From NCBI GenBank assembly GCA_958299035.1, contig CATQJL010000112.1, forward strand, positions 19,496,812 through 19,560,811: a stretch of DNA of 64,000 nt, given 5' to 3'. The translations under genes and the position numbers were made by a program. Under the pieces are notes generated by a model. That model was not told the DNA's origin and did no database searches. It saw only the letters and a list, made by a program, of their open reading frames with translations. Positions 46,571 to 58,600 of the stretch are shown piece by piece; positions within the stretch are counted from its first letter, which is position 1, and each line of letters begins with the position of its first letter. The DNA comes from Cylicocyclus nassatus (lineage: Eukaryota; Nematoda; Chromadorea; Rhabditida; Strongylidae).

Positions 46571-49500
46571 GGCAACTCGATCGCACAGGGAAACAGATAG
46601 ATGATATTGGTCTGTAAGCAGCATGTAGGGCAACTCGATCGGGCAGGGAAACAGATTTTTGCGGGTTTGGGGCAGTTCTTTTGATTTTTAAACGGTCTTC
46701 GAGTGTCTTGGGGCATGAACTGTCTTTCAGATAGATGATATTGGTCTGTAAGAGGCACGTAGGGCAGTCGATCGGGCAGGGAAACAGATTTTTGTGGGTT
46801 TGGGGCAGTTCTTTTGATTTTTAAACGGTCTTCGAGTGGCTTGGGGCATGAACTGTCTTTCAGATAGATGATATTGGTCTGTAAGCGGCACGCAGGGCAA
46901 CTCGATCGCACAGGGAAACAGATAGATGATATTGGTCTGTAAGCAGCATGTAGGGCAACTCGATCGGGCAGGGAAACAGATTTTTGCGGGTTTGGGGCAG
47001 TTCTTTTGATTTTTAAACGGTCTTCGAGCGGCTTGGGGCATGAACTGTCTTTCAGATAGATGATATTGGTCTGTAAGCGGCACGTAGGGCAACTCGATCG
47101 CACAGGGAAACAGATAGATGATATTGGTCTGTAAGCGGCATGTAGGGCAACTCGATCGGGCAGGGAAACAGATTTTTGTGGGTTTGGGGCAGTTCTTTCG
47201 ATTTTTGAACGGTCTTCGAGCGGCTTGGGGCATGAACTGTCTTTCAGATAGATGATATTGGTCTGTAAGCGGCACGTAGGGCAACTCGATCGGGCAGGGA
47301 AACAGATTTTTGTGGGTTTGGGGCAGTTCTTTCGATTTTTGAACGGTCTTCGAGCGGCTTGGGGCATGAACTGTCTTTCAGATAGATGATATTGGTCTGT
47401 AAGCGGCAAGTAGGGCAGTCGATCGGGCAGGGAAACAGATTTTTGTGGGTTTGGGGCAGTTCTTTTGATTTTTAAACGGTCTTCGAGTGGCTTGGGGCAT
47501 GAACTGTCTTTCAGATAGATGATATTGGTCTGTAAGCGGCACGTAGGGCAACTCGATCGCACAGGGAAACAGATAGATGATATTGGTCTGTAAGCAGCAT
47601 GTAGGGCAACTCGATCGGGCAGGGAAACAGATTTTTGCGGGTTTGGGGCAGTTCTTTTGATTTTTAAACGGTCTTCGAGTGTCTTGGGGCATGAACTGTC
47701 TTTCAGATAGATGATATTGGTCTGTAAGAGGCACGTAGGGCAGTCGATCGGGCAGGGAAACAGATTTTTGTGGGTTTGGGGCAGTTCTTTTGATTTTTAA
47801 ACGGTCTTCGAGTGGCTTGGGGCATGAACTGTCTTTCAGATAGATGATATTGGTCTGTAAGCGGCACGCAGGGCAACTCGATCGCACAGGGAAACAGATA
47901 GATGATATTGGTCTGTAAGCAGCATGTAGGGCAACTCGATCGGGCAGGGAAACAGATTTTTGCGGGTTTGGGGCAGTTCTTTTGATTTTTAAACGGTCTT
48001 CGAGCGGCTTGGGGCATGAACTGTCTTTCAGATAGATGATATTGGTCTGTAAGCGGCACGTAGGGCAACTCGATCGCACAGGGAAACAGATAGATGATAT
48101 TGGTCTGTAAGCGGCATGTAGGGCAACTCGATCGGGCAGGGAAACAGATTTTTGCGGGTTTGGGGCAGTTCTTTTGATTTTTAAACGGTCTTCGAGTGTC
48201 TTGGGGCATGAACTGTCTTTCAGATAGATGATATTGGTCTGTAAGAGGCACGTAGGGCAGTCGATCGGGCAGGGAAACAGATTTTTGTGGGTTTGGGGCA
48301 GTTCTTTTGATTTTTAAACGGTCTTCGAGTGGCTTGGGGCATGAACTGTCTTTCAGATAGATGATATTGGTCTGTAAGAGGCACGTAGGGCAGTCGATCG
48401 GGCAGGGAAACAGATTTTTGTGGGTTTGGGGCAGTTCTTTTGATTTTTAAACGGTCTTCGAGTGGCTTGGGGCATGAACTGTCTTTCAGATAGATGATAT
48501 TGGTCTGTAAGCGGCACGCAGGGCAACTCGATCGCACAGGGAAACAGATAGATGATATTGGTCTGTAAGCAGCATGTAGGGCAACTCGATCGGGCAGGGA
48601 AACAGATTTTTGCGGGTTTGGGGCAGTTCTTTTGATTTTTAAACGGTCTTCGAGTGGCTTGGGGCATGAACTGTCTTTCAGATAGATGATATTGGTCTGT
48701 AAGAGGCACGTAGGGCAGTCGATCGGGCAGGGAAACAGATTTTTGTGGGTTTGGGGCAGTTCTTTTGATTTTTAAACGGTCTTCGAGTGGCTTGGGGCAT
48801 GAACTGTCTTTCAGATAGATGATATTGGTCTGTAAGCGGCACGTAGGGCAACTCGATCGCACAGGGAAACAGATAGATGATATTGGTCTGTAAGCAGCAT
48901 GTAGGGCAACTCGATCGGGCAGGGAAACAGATTTTTGCGGGTTTGGGGCAGTTCTTTTGATTTTTAAACGGTCTTCGAGTGTCTTGGGGCATGAACTGTC
49001 TTTCAGATAGATGATATTGGTCTGTAAGAGGCACGTAGGGCAGTCGATCGGGCAGGGAAACAGATTTTTGTGGGTTTGGGGCAGTTCTTTTGATTTTTAA
49101 ACGGTCTTCGAGTGGCTTGGGGCATGAACTGTCTTTCAGATAGATGATATTGGTCTGTAAGCGGCACGCAGGGCAACTCGATCGCACAGGGAAACAGATA
49201 GATGATATTGGTCTGTAAGCAGCATGTAGGGCAACTCGATCGGGCAGGGAAACAGATTTTTGCGGGTTTGGGGCAGTTCTTTTGATTTTTAAACGGTCTT
49301 CGAGCGGCTTGGGGCATGAACTGTCTTTCAGATAGATGATATTGGTCTGTAAGCGGCACGTAGGGCAACTCGATCGCACAGGGAAACAGATAGATGATAT
49401 TGGTCTGTAAGCGGCATGTAGGGCAACTCGATCGGGCAGGGAAACAGATTTTTGTGGGTTTGGGGCAGTTCTTTCGATTTTTGAACGGTCTTCGAGCGGC

Positions 49501-52500
49501 TTGGGGCATGAACTGTCTTTCAGATAGATGATATTGGTCTGTAAGCGGCACGTAGGGCAACTCGATCGGGCAGGGAAACAGATTTTTGTGGGTTTGGGGC
49601 AGTTCTTTCGATTTTTGAACGGTCTTCGAGCGGCTTGGGGCATGAACTGTCTTTCAGATAGATGATATTGGTCTGTAAGCGGCAAGTAGGGCAGTCGATC
49701 GGGCAGGGAAACAGATTTTTGTGGGTTTGGGGCAGTTCTTTTGATTTTTAAACGGTCTTCGAGTGGCTTGGGGCATGAACTGTCTTTCAGATAGATGATA
49801 TTGGTCTGTAAGAGGCACGTAGGGCAGTCGATCGGGCAGGGAAACAGATTTTTGTGGGTTTGGGGCAGTTCTTTTGATTTTTAAACGGTCTTCGAGTGGC
49901 TTGGGGCATGAACTGTCTTTCAGATAGATGATATTGGTCTGTAAGCGGCACGCAGGGCAACTCGATCGCACAGGGAAACAGATAGATGATATTGGTCTGT
50001 AAGCAGCATGTAGGGCAACTCGATCGGGCAGGGAAACAGATTTTTGCGGGTTTGGGGCAGTTCTTTTGATTTTTAAACGGTCTTCGAGTGGCTTGGGGCA
50101 TGAACTGTCTTTCAGATAGATGATATTGGTCTGTAAGAGGCACGTAGGGCAGTCGATCGGGCAGGGAAACAGATTTTTGTGGGTTTGGGGCAGTTCTTTT
50201 GATTTTTAAACGGTCTTCGAGTGGCTTGGGGCATGAACTGTCTTTCAGATAGATGATATTGGTCTGTAAGCGGCACGTAGGGCAACTCGATCGCACAGGG
50301 AAACAGATAGATGATATTGGTCTGTAAGCAGCATGTAGGGCAACTCGATCGGGCAGGGAAACAGATTTTTGCGGGTTTGGGGCAGTTCTTTTGATTTTTA
50401 AACGGTCTTCGAGTGTCTTGGGGCATGAACTGTCTTTCAGATAGATGATATTGGTCTGTAAGAGGCACGTAGGGCAGTCGATCGGGCAGGGAAACAGATT
50501 TTTGTGGGTTTGGGGCAGTTCTTTTGATTTTTAAACGGTCTTCGAGTGGCTTGGGGCATGAACTGTCTTTCAGATAGATGATATTGGTCTGTAAGCGGCA
50601 CGTAGGGCAACTCGATCGCACAGGGAAACAGATAGATGATATTGGTCTGTAAGCAGCATGTAGGGCAACTCGATCGGGCAGGGAAACAGATTTTTGCGGG
50701 TTTGGGGCAATTCTTTTGATTTTTAAACGGTCTTCGAGCGGCTTGGGGCATGAACTGTCTTTCAGATAGATGATATTGGTCTGTAAGCGGCACGTAGGGC
50801 AACTCGATCGGGCAGGGAAACAGATTTTTGTGGGTTTGGGGCAGTTCTTTCGATTTTTGAACGGTCTTCGAGCGGCTTGGGGCATGAACTGTCTTTCAGA
50901 TAGATGATATTGGTCTGTAAGCGGCAAGTAGGGCAGTCGATCGGGCAGGGAAACAGATTTTTGTGGGTTTGGGGCAGTTCTTTTGATTTTTAAACGGTCT
51001 TCGAGTGGCTTGGGGCATGAACTGTCTTTCAGATAGATGATATTGGTCTGTAAGAGGCACGTAGGGCAGTCGATCGGGCAGGGAAACAGATTTTTGTGGG
51101 TTTGGGGCAGTTCTTTTGATTTTTAAACGGTCTTCGAGTGGCTTGGGGCATGAACTGTCTTTCAGATAGATGATATTGGTCTGTAAGCGGCACGTAGGGC
51201 AACTCGATCGCACAGGGAAACAGATAGATGATATTGGTCTGTAAGCAGCATGTAGGGCAACTCGATCGGGCAGGGAAACAGATTTTTGCGGGTTTGGGGC
51301 AGTTCTTTTGATTTTTAAACGGTCTTCGAGTGGCTTGGGGCATGAACTGTCTTTCAGATAGATGATATTGGTCTGTAAGCGGCACGTAGGGCAACTCGAT
51401 CGCACAGGGAAACAGATAGATGATATTGGTCTGTAAGCAGCATGTAGGGCAACTCGATCGGGCAGGGAAACAGATTTTTGCGGGTTTGGGGCAATTCTTT
51501 TGATTTTTAAACGGTCTTCGAGCGGCTTGGGGCATGAACTGTCTTTCAGATAGATGATATTGGTCTGTAAGCGGCACGTAGGGCAACTCGATCGGGCAGG
51601 GAAACAGATTTTTGTGGGTTTGGGGCAGTTCTTTCGATTTTTAAACGGTCTTCGAGCGGCTTGGGGCATGAACTGTCTTTCAGATAGATGATATTGGTCT
51701 GTAAGCGGCACGTAGGGCAACTCGATCGGGCAGGGAAACAGATTTTTGTGGGTTTGGGGCAGTTCTTTCGATTTTTGAACGGTCTTCGAGCGGCTTGGGG
51801 CATGAACTGTCTTTCAGATAGATGATATTGGTCTGTAAGCGGCACGTAGGGCAACTCGATCGGGCAGGGAAACAGATTTTTGTGGGTTTGGGGCAGTTCT
51901 TTTAATTTTTAAGCGGTCTTCGAGCGGCTTGGGGCATGAACTGTCTTTCAGGTAGATGATATTGGTCTGTAAGCCGCACGTAGGGCAACTCGATCGCACA
52001 GGGAAACAGATAGATGATATTAGTCTGTAAGCGGCATGTAGGGCAACTCGATCGGGGAGGGAAACCGATTTTTGTGGGTTTGGGGCAGTTCTTTCGATTT
52101 TTGAACGGTCTTCGAGTGGCTTGGGGCATGAACTGTCTTTCAGATAGATGATATTGGTCTGTAAGAGGCACGTAGGGCAGTCGATCGGGCAGGGAAACAG
52201 ATTTTTGTGGGTTTGGGGCAGTTCTTTTGATTTTTAAACGGTCTTCGAGTGGCTTGGGGCATGAACTGTCTTTCAGATAGATGATATTGGTCTGTAAGCG
52301 GCACGTAGGGCAACTCGATCGCACAGGGAAACAGATAGATGATATTGGTCTGTAAGCAGCATGTAGGGCAACTCGATCGGGCAGGGAAACAGATTTTTGC
52401 GGGTTTGGGGCAATTCTTTTGATTTTTAAACGGTCTTCGAGCGGCTTGGGGCATGAACTGTCTTTCAGATAGATGATATTGGTCTGTAAGCGGCACGTAG

Positions 52501-55500
52501 GGCAACTCGATCGGGCAGGGAAACAGATTTTTGTGGGTTTGGGGCAGTTCTTTCGATTTTTAAACGGTCTTCGAGCGGCTTGGGGCATGAACTGTCTTTC
52601 AGATAGATGATATTGGTCTGTAAGCGGCACGTAGGGCAACTCGATCGGGCAGGGAAACAGATTTTTGTGGGTTTGGGGCAGTTCTTTCGATTTTTGAACG
52701 GTCTTCGAGCGGCTTGGGGCATGAACTGTCTTTCAGATAGATGATATTGGTCTGTAAGCGGCACGTAGGGCAACTCGATCGGGCAGGGAAACAGATTTTT
52801 GTGGGTTTGGGGCAGTTCTTTTAATTTTTAAGCGGTCTTCGAGCGGCTTGGGGCATGAACTGTCTTTCAGGTAGATGATATTGGTCTGTAAGCGGCACGT
52901 AGGGCAACTCGATCGCACAGGGAAACAGATAGATGATATTGGTCTGTAAGCGGCATGTAGGGCAACTCGATCGGGGAGGGAAACAGATTTTTGTGGGTTT
53001 GGGGCAGTTCTTTCGATTTTTGAACGGTCTTCGAGTGGCTTGGGGCATGAACTGTCTTTCAGATAGATGATATTGGTCTGTAAGAGGCACGTAGGGCAGT
53101 CGATCGGGCAGGGAAACAGATTTTTGTGGGTTTGGGGCAGTTCTTTTGATTTTTAAACGGTCTTCGAGTGGCTTGGGGCATGAACTGTCTTTCAGATAGA
53201 TGATATTGGTCTGTAAGCGGCACGTAGGGCAACTCGATCGCACAGGGAAACAGATAGATGATATTGGTCTGTAAGCGGCATGTAGGGCAACTCGATCGGG
53301 CAGGGAAACAGATTTTTGTGGGTTTGGGGCAGTTCTTTCGATTTTTGAACGGTCTTCGAGCGGCTTGGGGCATGAACTGTCTTTCAGATAGATGATATTG
53401 GTCTGTAAGCGGCACGTAGGGCAACTCGATCGGGCAGGGAAACAGATTTTTGTGGGTTTGGGGCAGTTCTTTCGATTTTTAAACGGTCTTCGAGCGGCTT
53501 GGGGCATGAACTGTCTTTCAGATAGATGATATTGGTCTGTAAGCGGCACGTAGGGCAACTCGATCGGGCAGGGAAACAGATTTTTGTGGGTTTGGGGCAG
53601 TTCTTTCGATTTTTGAACGGTCTTCGAGCGGCTTGGGGCATGAACTGTCTTTCAGATAGATGATATTGGTCTGTAAGCGGCACGTAGGGCAACTCGATCG
53701 GGCAGGGAAACAGATTTTTGTGGGTTTGGGGCAGTTCTTTTAATTTTTAAGCGGTCTTCGAGCGGCTTGGGGCATGAACTGTCTTTCAGGTAGATGATAT
53801 TGGTCTGTAAGCGGCACGTAGGGCAACTCGATCGCACAGGGAAACAGATAGATGATATTGGTCTGTAAGCGGCATGTAGGGCAACTCGATCGGGGAGGGA
53901 AACAGATTTTTGTGGGTTTGGGGCAGTTCTTTCGATTTTTGAACGGTCTTCGAGTGGCTTGGGGCATGAACTGTCTTTCAGATAGATGATATTGGTCTGT
54001 AAGAGGCACGTAGGGCAGTCGATCGGGCAGGGAAACAGATTTTTGTGGGTTTGGGGCAGTTCTTTTGATTTTTAAACGGTCTTCGAGTGGCTTGGGGCAT
54101 GAACTGTCTTTCAGATAGATGATATTGGTCTGTAAGCGGCACGTAGGGCAACTCGATCGCACAGGGAAACAGATAGATGATATTGGTCTGTAAGCGGCAT
54201 GTAGGGCAACTCGATCGGGCAGGGAAACAGATTTTTGTGGGTTTGGGGCAGTTCTTTCGATTTTTGAACGGTCTTCGAGCGGCTTGGGGCATGAACTGTC
54301 TTTCAGATAGATGATATTGGTCTGTAAGCGGCACGTAGGGCAACTCGATCGGGCAGGGAAACAGATTTTTGTGGGTTTGGGGCAGTTCTTTCGATTTTTA
54401 AACGGTCTTCGAGCGGCTTGGGGCATGAACTGTCTTTCAGATAGATGATATTGGTCTGTAAGCGGCACGTAGGGCAACTCGATCGGGCAGGGAAACAGAT
54501 TTTTGTGGGTTTGGGGCAGTTCTTTCGATTTTTGAACGGTCTTCGAGCGGCTTGGGGCATGAACTGTCTTTCAGATAGATGATATTGGTCTGTAAGCGGC
54601 ACGTAGGGCAACTCGATCGGGCAGGGAAACAGATTTTTGTGGGTTTGGGGCAGTTCTTTTAATTTTTAAGCGGTCTTCGAGCGGCTTGGGGCATGAACTG
54701 TCTTTCAGGTAGATGATATTGGTCTGTAAGCGGCACGTAGGGCAACTCGATCGCACAGGGAAACAGATAGATGATATTGGTCTGTAAGCGGCATGTAGGG
54801 CAACTCGATCGGGGAGGGAAACAGATTTTTGTGGGTTTGGGGCAGTTCTTTCGATTTTTGAACGGTCTTCGAGTGGCTTGGGGCATGAACTGTCTTTCAG
54901 ATAGATGATATTGGTCTGTAAGAGGCACGTAGGGCAGTCGATCGGGCAGGGAAACAGATTTTTGTGGGTTTGGGGCAGTTCTTTTGATTTTTAAACGGTC
55001 TTCGAGTGGCTTGGGGCATGAACTGTCTTTCAGATAGATGATATTGGTCTGTAAGCGGCACGTAGGGCAACTCGATCGCACAGGGAAACAGATAGATGAT
55101 ATTGGTCTGTAAGCGGCATGTAGGGCAACTCGATCGGGCAGGGAAACAGATTTTTGTGGGTTTGGGGCAGTTCTTTCGATTTTTGAACGGTCTTCGAGCG
55201 GCTTGGGGCATGAACTGTCTTTCAGATAGATGATATTGGTCTGTAAGCGGCACGTAGGGCAGTCGATCGGGCAGGGAAACAGATTTTTGTGGGTTTGGGG
55301 CAGTTCTTTTGATTTTTAAACGGTCCTCGAGTGGCTTGGGGCATGAACTGTCTTTCAGATAGATGATATTGGTCTGTAAGCGGCACGTAGGGCAACTCGA
55401 TCGGGCAGGGAAACAGATTTTTGTGGGTTTGGGGCAGTTCTTTCGATTTTTAAACGGTCTTCGAGCGGCTTGGGGCATGAACTGTCTTTCAGATAGATGA

Positions 55501-55638
55501 TATTGGTCTGTAAGCGGCACGTAGGGCAACTCGATCGGGCAGGAAAACAAATTTTTGTGGGTTTGGGGCAGTTCTTTCGATTTTTAAACGGTCTTCGAGC
55601 GGCTTGGGGCATGAACTGTCTTTCAGATAGATGATATT
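45447..55638 (+). repeat. array domain D: block-free 134/133/58-mer array
   Basis: There is no 260-bp block for about 10.2 kb. Typical variants are AAGAGGCACG with GGGCAGTCG (133-mers), AAGCAGCATG, GGCACGCAGGG and GAGTGTCTTGG, plus very frequent 58-bp units. The order of variants repeats at offsets of 2276 bp (about 46402-47560 against 48678-49836) and 1434 bp (about 48220-49100 against 49654-50534). Confidence 0.85.
51540..55250 (+). repeat. 919-bp higher-order repeat, about four copies
   Basis: The rare marker TTTAATTTTTAAGCGGTC, followed by CTTTCAGGTAGATG, begins at 51901, 52820, 53739 and 54658, exactly 919 bp apart each time. 919 bp equals six 134-mers plus two 58-mers minus one base (one 133-mer). 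The unit also contains CGGGGAGGGAAAC. The leftmost copy carries private changes (AAGCCGCACG, ATTAGTCTG, GAAACCGATT). This is the most regular higher-order repeat in the window. Confidence 0.88.
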
Positions 55639-58600
55639 GTGACTAAGTCCCGCTGGTGCTTTCAACTAGGTAACGGGGTGTAAGCGGGACGTGGGGCAAT
55701 TACATCGGGCAGGGAAACAGATTTTTCTACGTTTGGGGCAGTTCTCAAAAAAAGCCAAAAGTGGCATGTACGGCAATTTACGCTGATTACTTGATTTCGT
55801 TGTTTTCTTTCTGTAGAGTCGTAAGGTCGGTTTTTCTCACATATACGGTATTCAAGCGACACATAGGGCATAATTTTTCTTTTTGAATAGTTACTATCGT
55901 TCTGTAAGCGGCACGTAGGGCAACTCGATTGTCTTTCAGATAGATAGTATTGGTTTGTAAGCGGCACGTAGGGCAACTCGATTGTCTTTCAGATAGATAG
56001 TATTGGTTTGTAAGCGGCATGTAGGGCAACTCGATCGGGCAGGGAAACAGATTTTTGTGGGTTTGGGGCAGTTCTTTCGATTTTTGAACGGTCTTCGAGC
56101 GGCTTGGGGCATGAACTGTCTTTCAGATAGATGATATTGGTCTGTAAGCGGCACGTAGGGCAACTCGATCGGGCAGGGAAACAGATTTTTGTGGGTTTGG
56201 GGCAGTTCTTTTGATTTTTAAACGGTCTTCGAGCGGCTTGGGGCATGAACTGTCTTTCAGATAGATGATATTGGTCTGTAAGCGGCACGTAGGGCAACTC
56301 GATCGGGCAGGGAAACAGATTTTTGTGGGTTTGAGGCAGTTCTTTCGATTTTTAAACGGTCTTCGAGCGGCTTGGGGCATGAACTGTCTTTCAGATAGAT
56401 GATATTGTGACTAAGTCCCGCTGGTGCTTTCAACTAGGTAACGGGGTGTAAGCGGGACGTGGGGCAATTACATCGGGCAGGGAAACAGATTTTTCTACGT
56501 TTGGGGCAGTTCTCAAAAAAAGCCAAAAGTGGCATGTACGGCAATTTACGCTGATTACTTGATTTCGTTGTTTTCTTTTAGAGTCGTAAGGTCGGTTTTT
56601 CTCACATATACGGTATTCAAGCGACACATAGGGCATAATTTTTCTTTTTGAATAGTTACTATCGTTCTGTAAGCGGCACGTAGGGCAACTCGATTGTCTT
56701 TCAGATAGATAGTATTGGTTTGTAAGCGGCACGTAGGGCAACTCGATTGTCTTTCAGATAGATAGTATTGGTTTGTAAGCGGCATGTAGGGCAACTCGAT
56801 CGGGCAGGGAAGTAGATTTTTGTGGGTTTGGGGCAGTTCTTTCGATTTTTGAACGGTCTTCGAGCGGCTTGGGGCATGAACTGTCTTTCAGATAGATGAT
56901 ATTGGTCTGTAAGCGGCACGTAGGGCAACTCGATCGGGCAGGGAAACAGATTTTTGTGGGTTTGGGGCAGTTCTTTTGATTTTTAAACGGTCTTCGAGCG
57001 GCTTGGGGCATGAACTGTCTTTCAGATAGATGATATTGGTCTGTAAGCGGCATGTAGGGCAACTCGATCGGGCAGGGAAACAGATTTTTGTGGGTTTGGG
57101 GCAGTTCTTTCGATTTTTGAACGGTCTTCGAGCGGCTTGGGGCATGAACTGTCTTTCAGATAGATGATATTGATCTGTAAACGGCACGTAGGGCAGTCGA
57201 TCGGGCAGGGAAACAGATTTTTGTGGGTTTGGGGCAGTTCTTTTGATTTTTAAACGGTCTTCGAGTGGCTTGGGGCATGAACTGTCTTTCAGATAGATGA
57301 TATTGGTCTGTAAGCGGCACGTAGGGCAACTCGATCGGGCAGGGAAACAGATTTTTGTGGGTTTGAGGCAGTTCTTTCGATTTTTAAACGGTCTTCGAGC
57401 GGCTTGGGGCATGAACTGTCTTTCAGATAGATGATATTGTGACTAAGTCCCGCTGGTGCTTTCAACTAGGTAACGGGGTGTAAGCGGGACGTGGGGCAAT
57501 TACATCGGGCAGGGAAACAGATTTTTCTACGTTTGGGGCAGTTCTCAAAAAAAGCCAAAAGTGGCATGTACGGCAAATTACGCTGATTACTTGATTTCGT
57601 TGTTTTCTTTCTGTAGAGTCGTAAGGTCGGTTTTTCTCACATATACGGTATTCAAGCGACACATAGGGCATAATTTTTCTTTTTGAATAGTTACTATCGT
57701 TCTGTAAGCGGCACGTAGGGCAACTCGATTGTCTTTCAGATAGATAGTATTGGTTTGTAAGCGGCACGTAGGGCAACTCGATTGTCTTTCAGATAGATAG
57801 TATTGGTTTGTAAGCGGCATGTAGGGCAACTCGATCGGGCAGGGAAACAGATTTTTGTGGGTTTGGGGCAGTTCTTTCGATTTTTGAACGGTCTTCGAGC
57901 GGCTTGGGGCATGAACTGTCTTTCAGATAGATGATATTGGTCTGTAAGCGGCACGTAGGGCAACTCGATCGGGCAGGGAAACAGATTTTTGTGGGTTTGG
58001 GGCAGTTCTTTTGATTTTTAAACGGTCTTCGAGCGGCTTGGGGCATGAACTGTCTTTCAGATAGATGATATTGGTCTGTAAGCGGCACGTAGGGCAACTC
58101 GATCGCACAGGGAAACAGATAGATGATATTGGTCTGTAAGCGGCATGTAGGGCAACTCGATCGGGCAGGGAAACAGATTTTTGTGGGTTTGGGGCAGTTC
58201 TTTCGATTTTTGAACGGTCTTCGAGCGGCTTGGGGCATGAACTGTCTTTCAGATAGATGATATTGGTCTGTAAACGGCACGTAGGGCAGTCGATCGGGCA
58301 GGGAAACAGATTTTTGTGGGTTTGGGGCAGTTCTTTTGATTTTTAAACGGTCTTCGAGTGGCTTGGGGCATGAACTGTCTTTCAGATAGATGATATTGGT
58401 CTGTAAGCGGCACGTAGGGCAACTCGATCGGGCAGGGAAACAGATTTTTGTAGGTTTGAGGCAGTTCTTTCGATTTTTAAACGGTCTTCGAGCGGCTTGG
58501 GGCATGAACTGTCTTTCAGATAGATGATATTGGTCTGTAAGCGGCACGTAGGGCAACTCGATCGGGCAGGGAAACAGATTTTTGTGGGTTTGAGGCAGTT

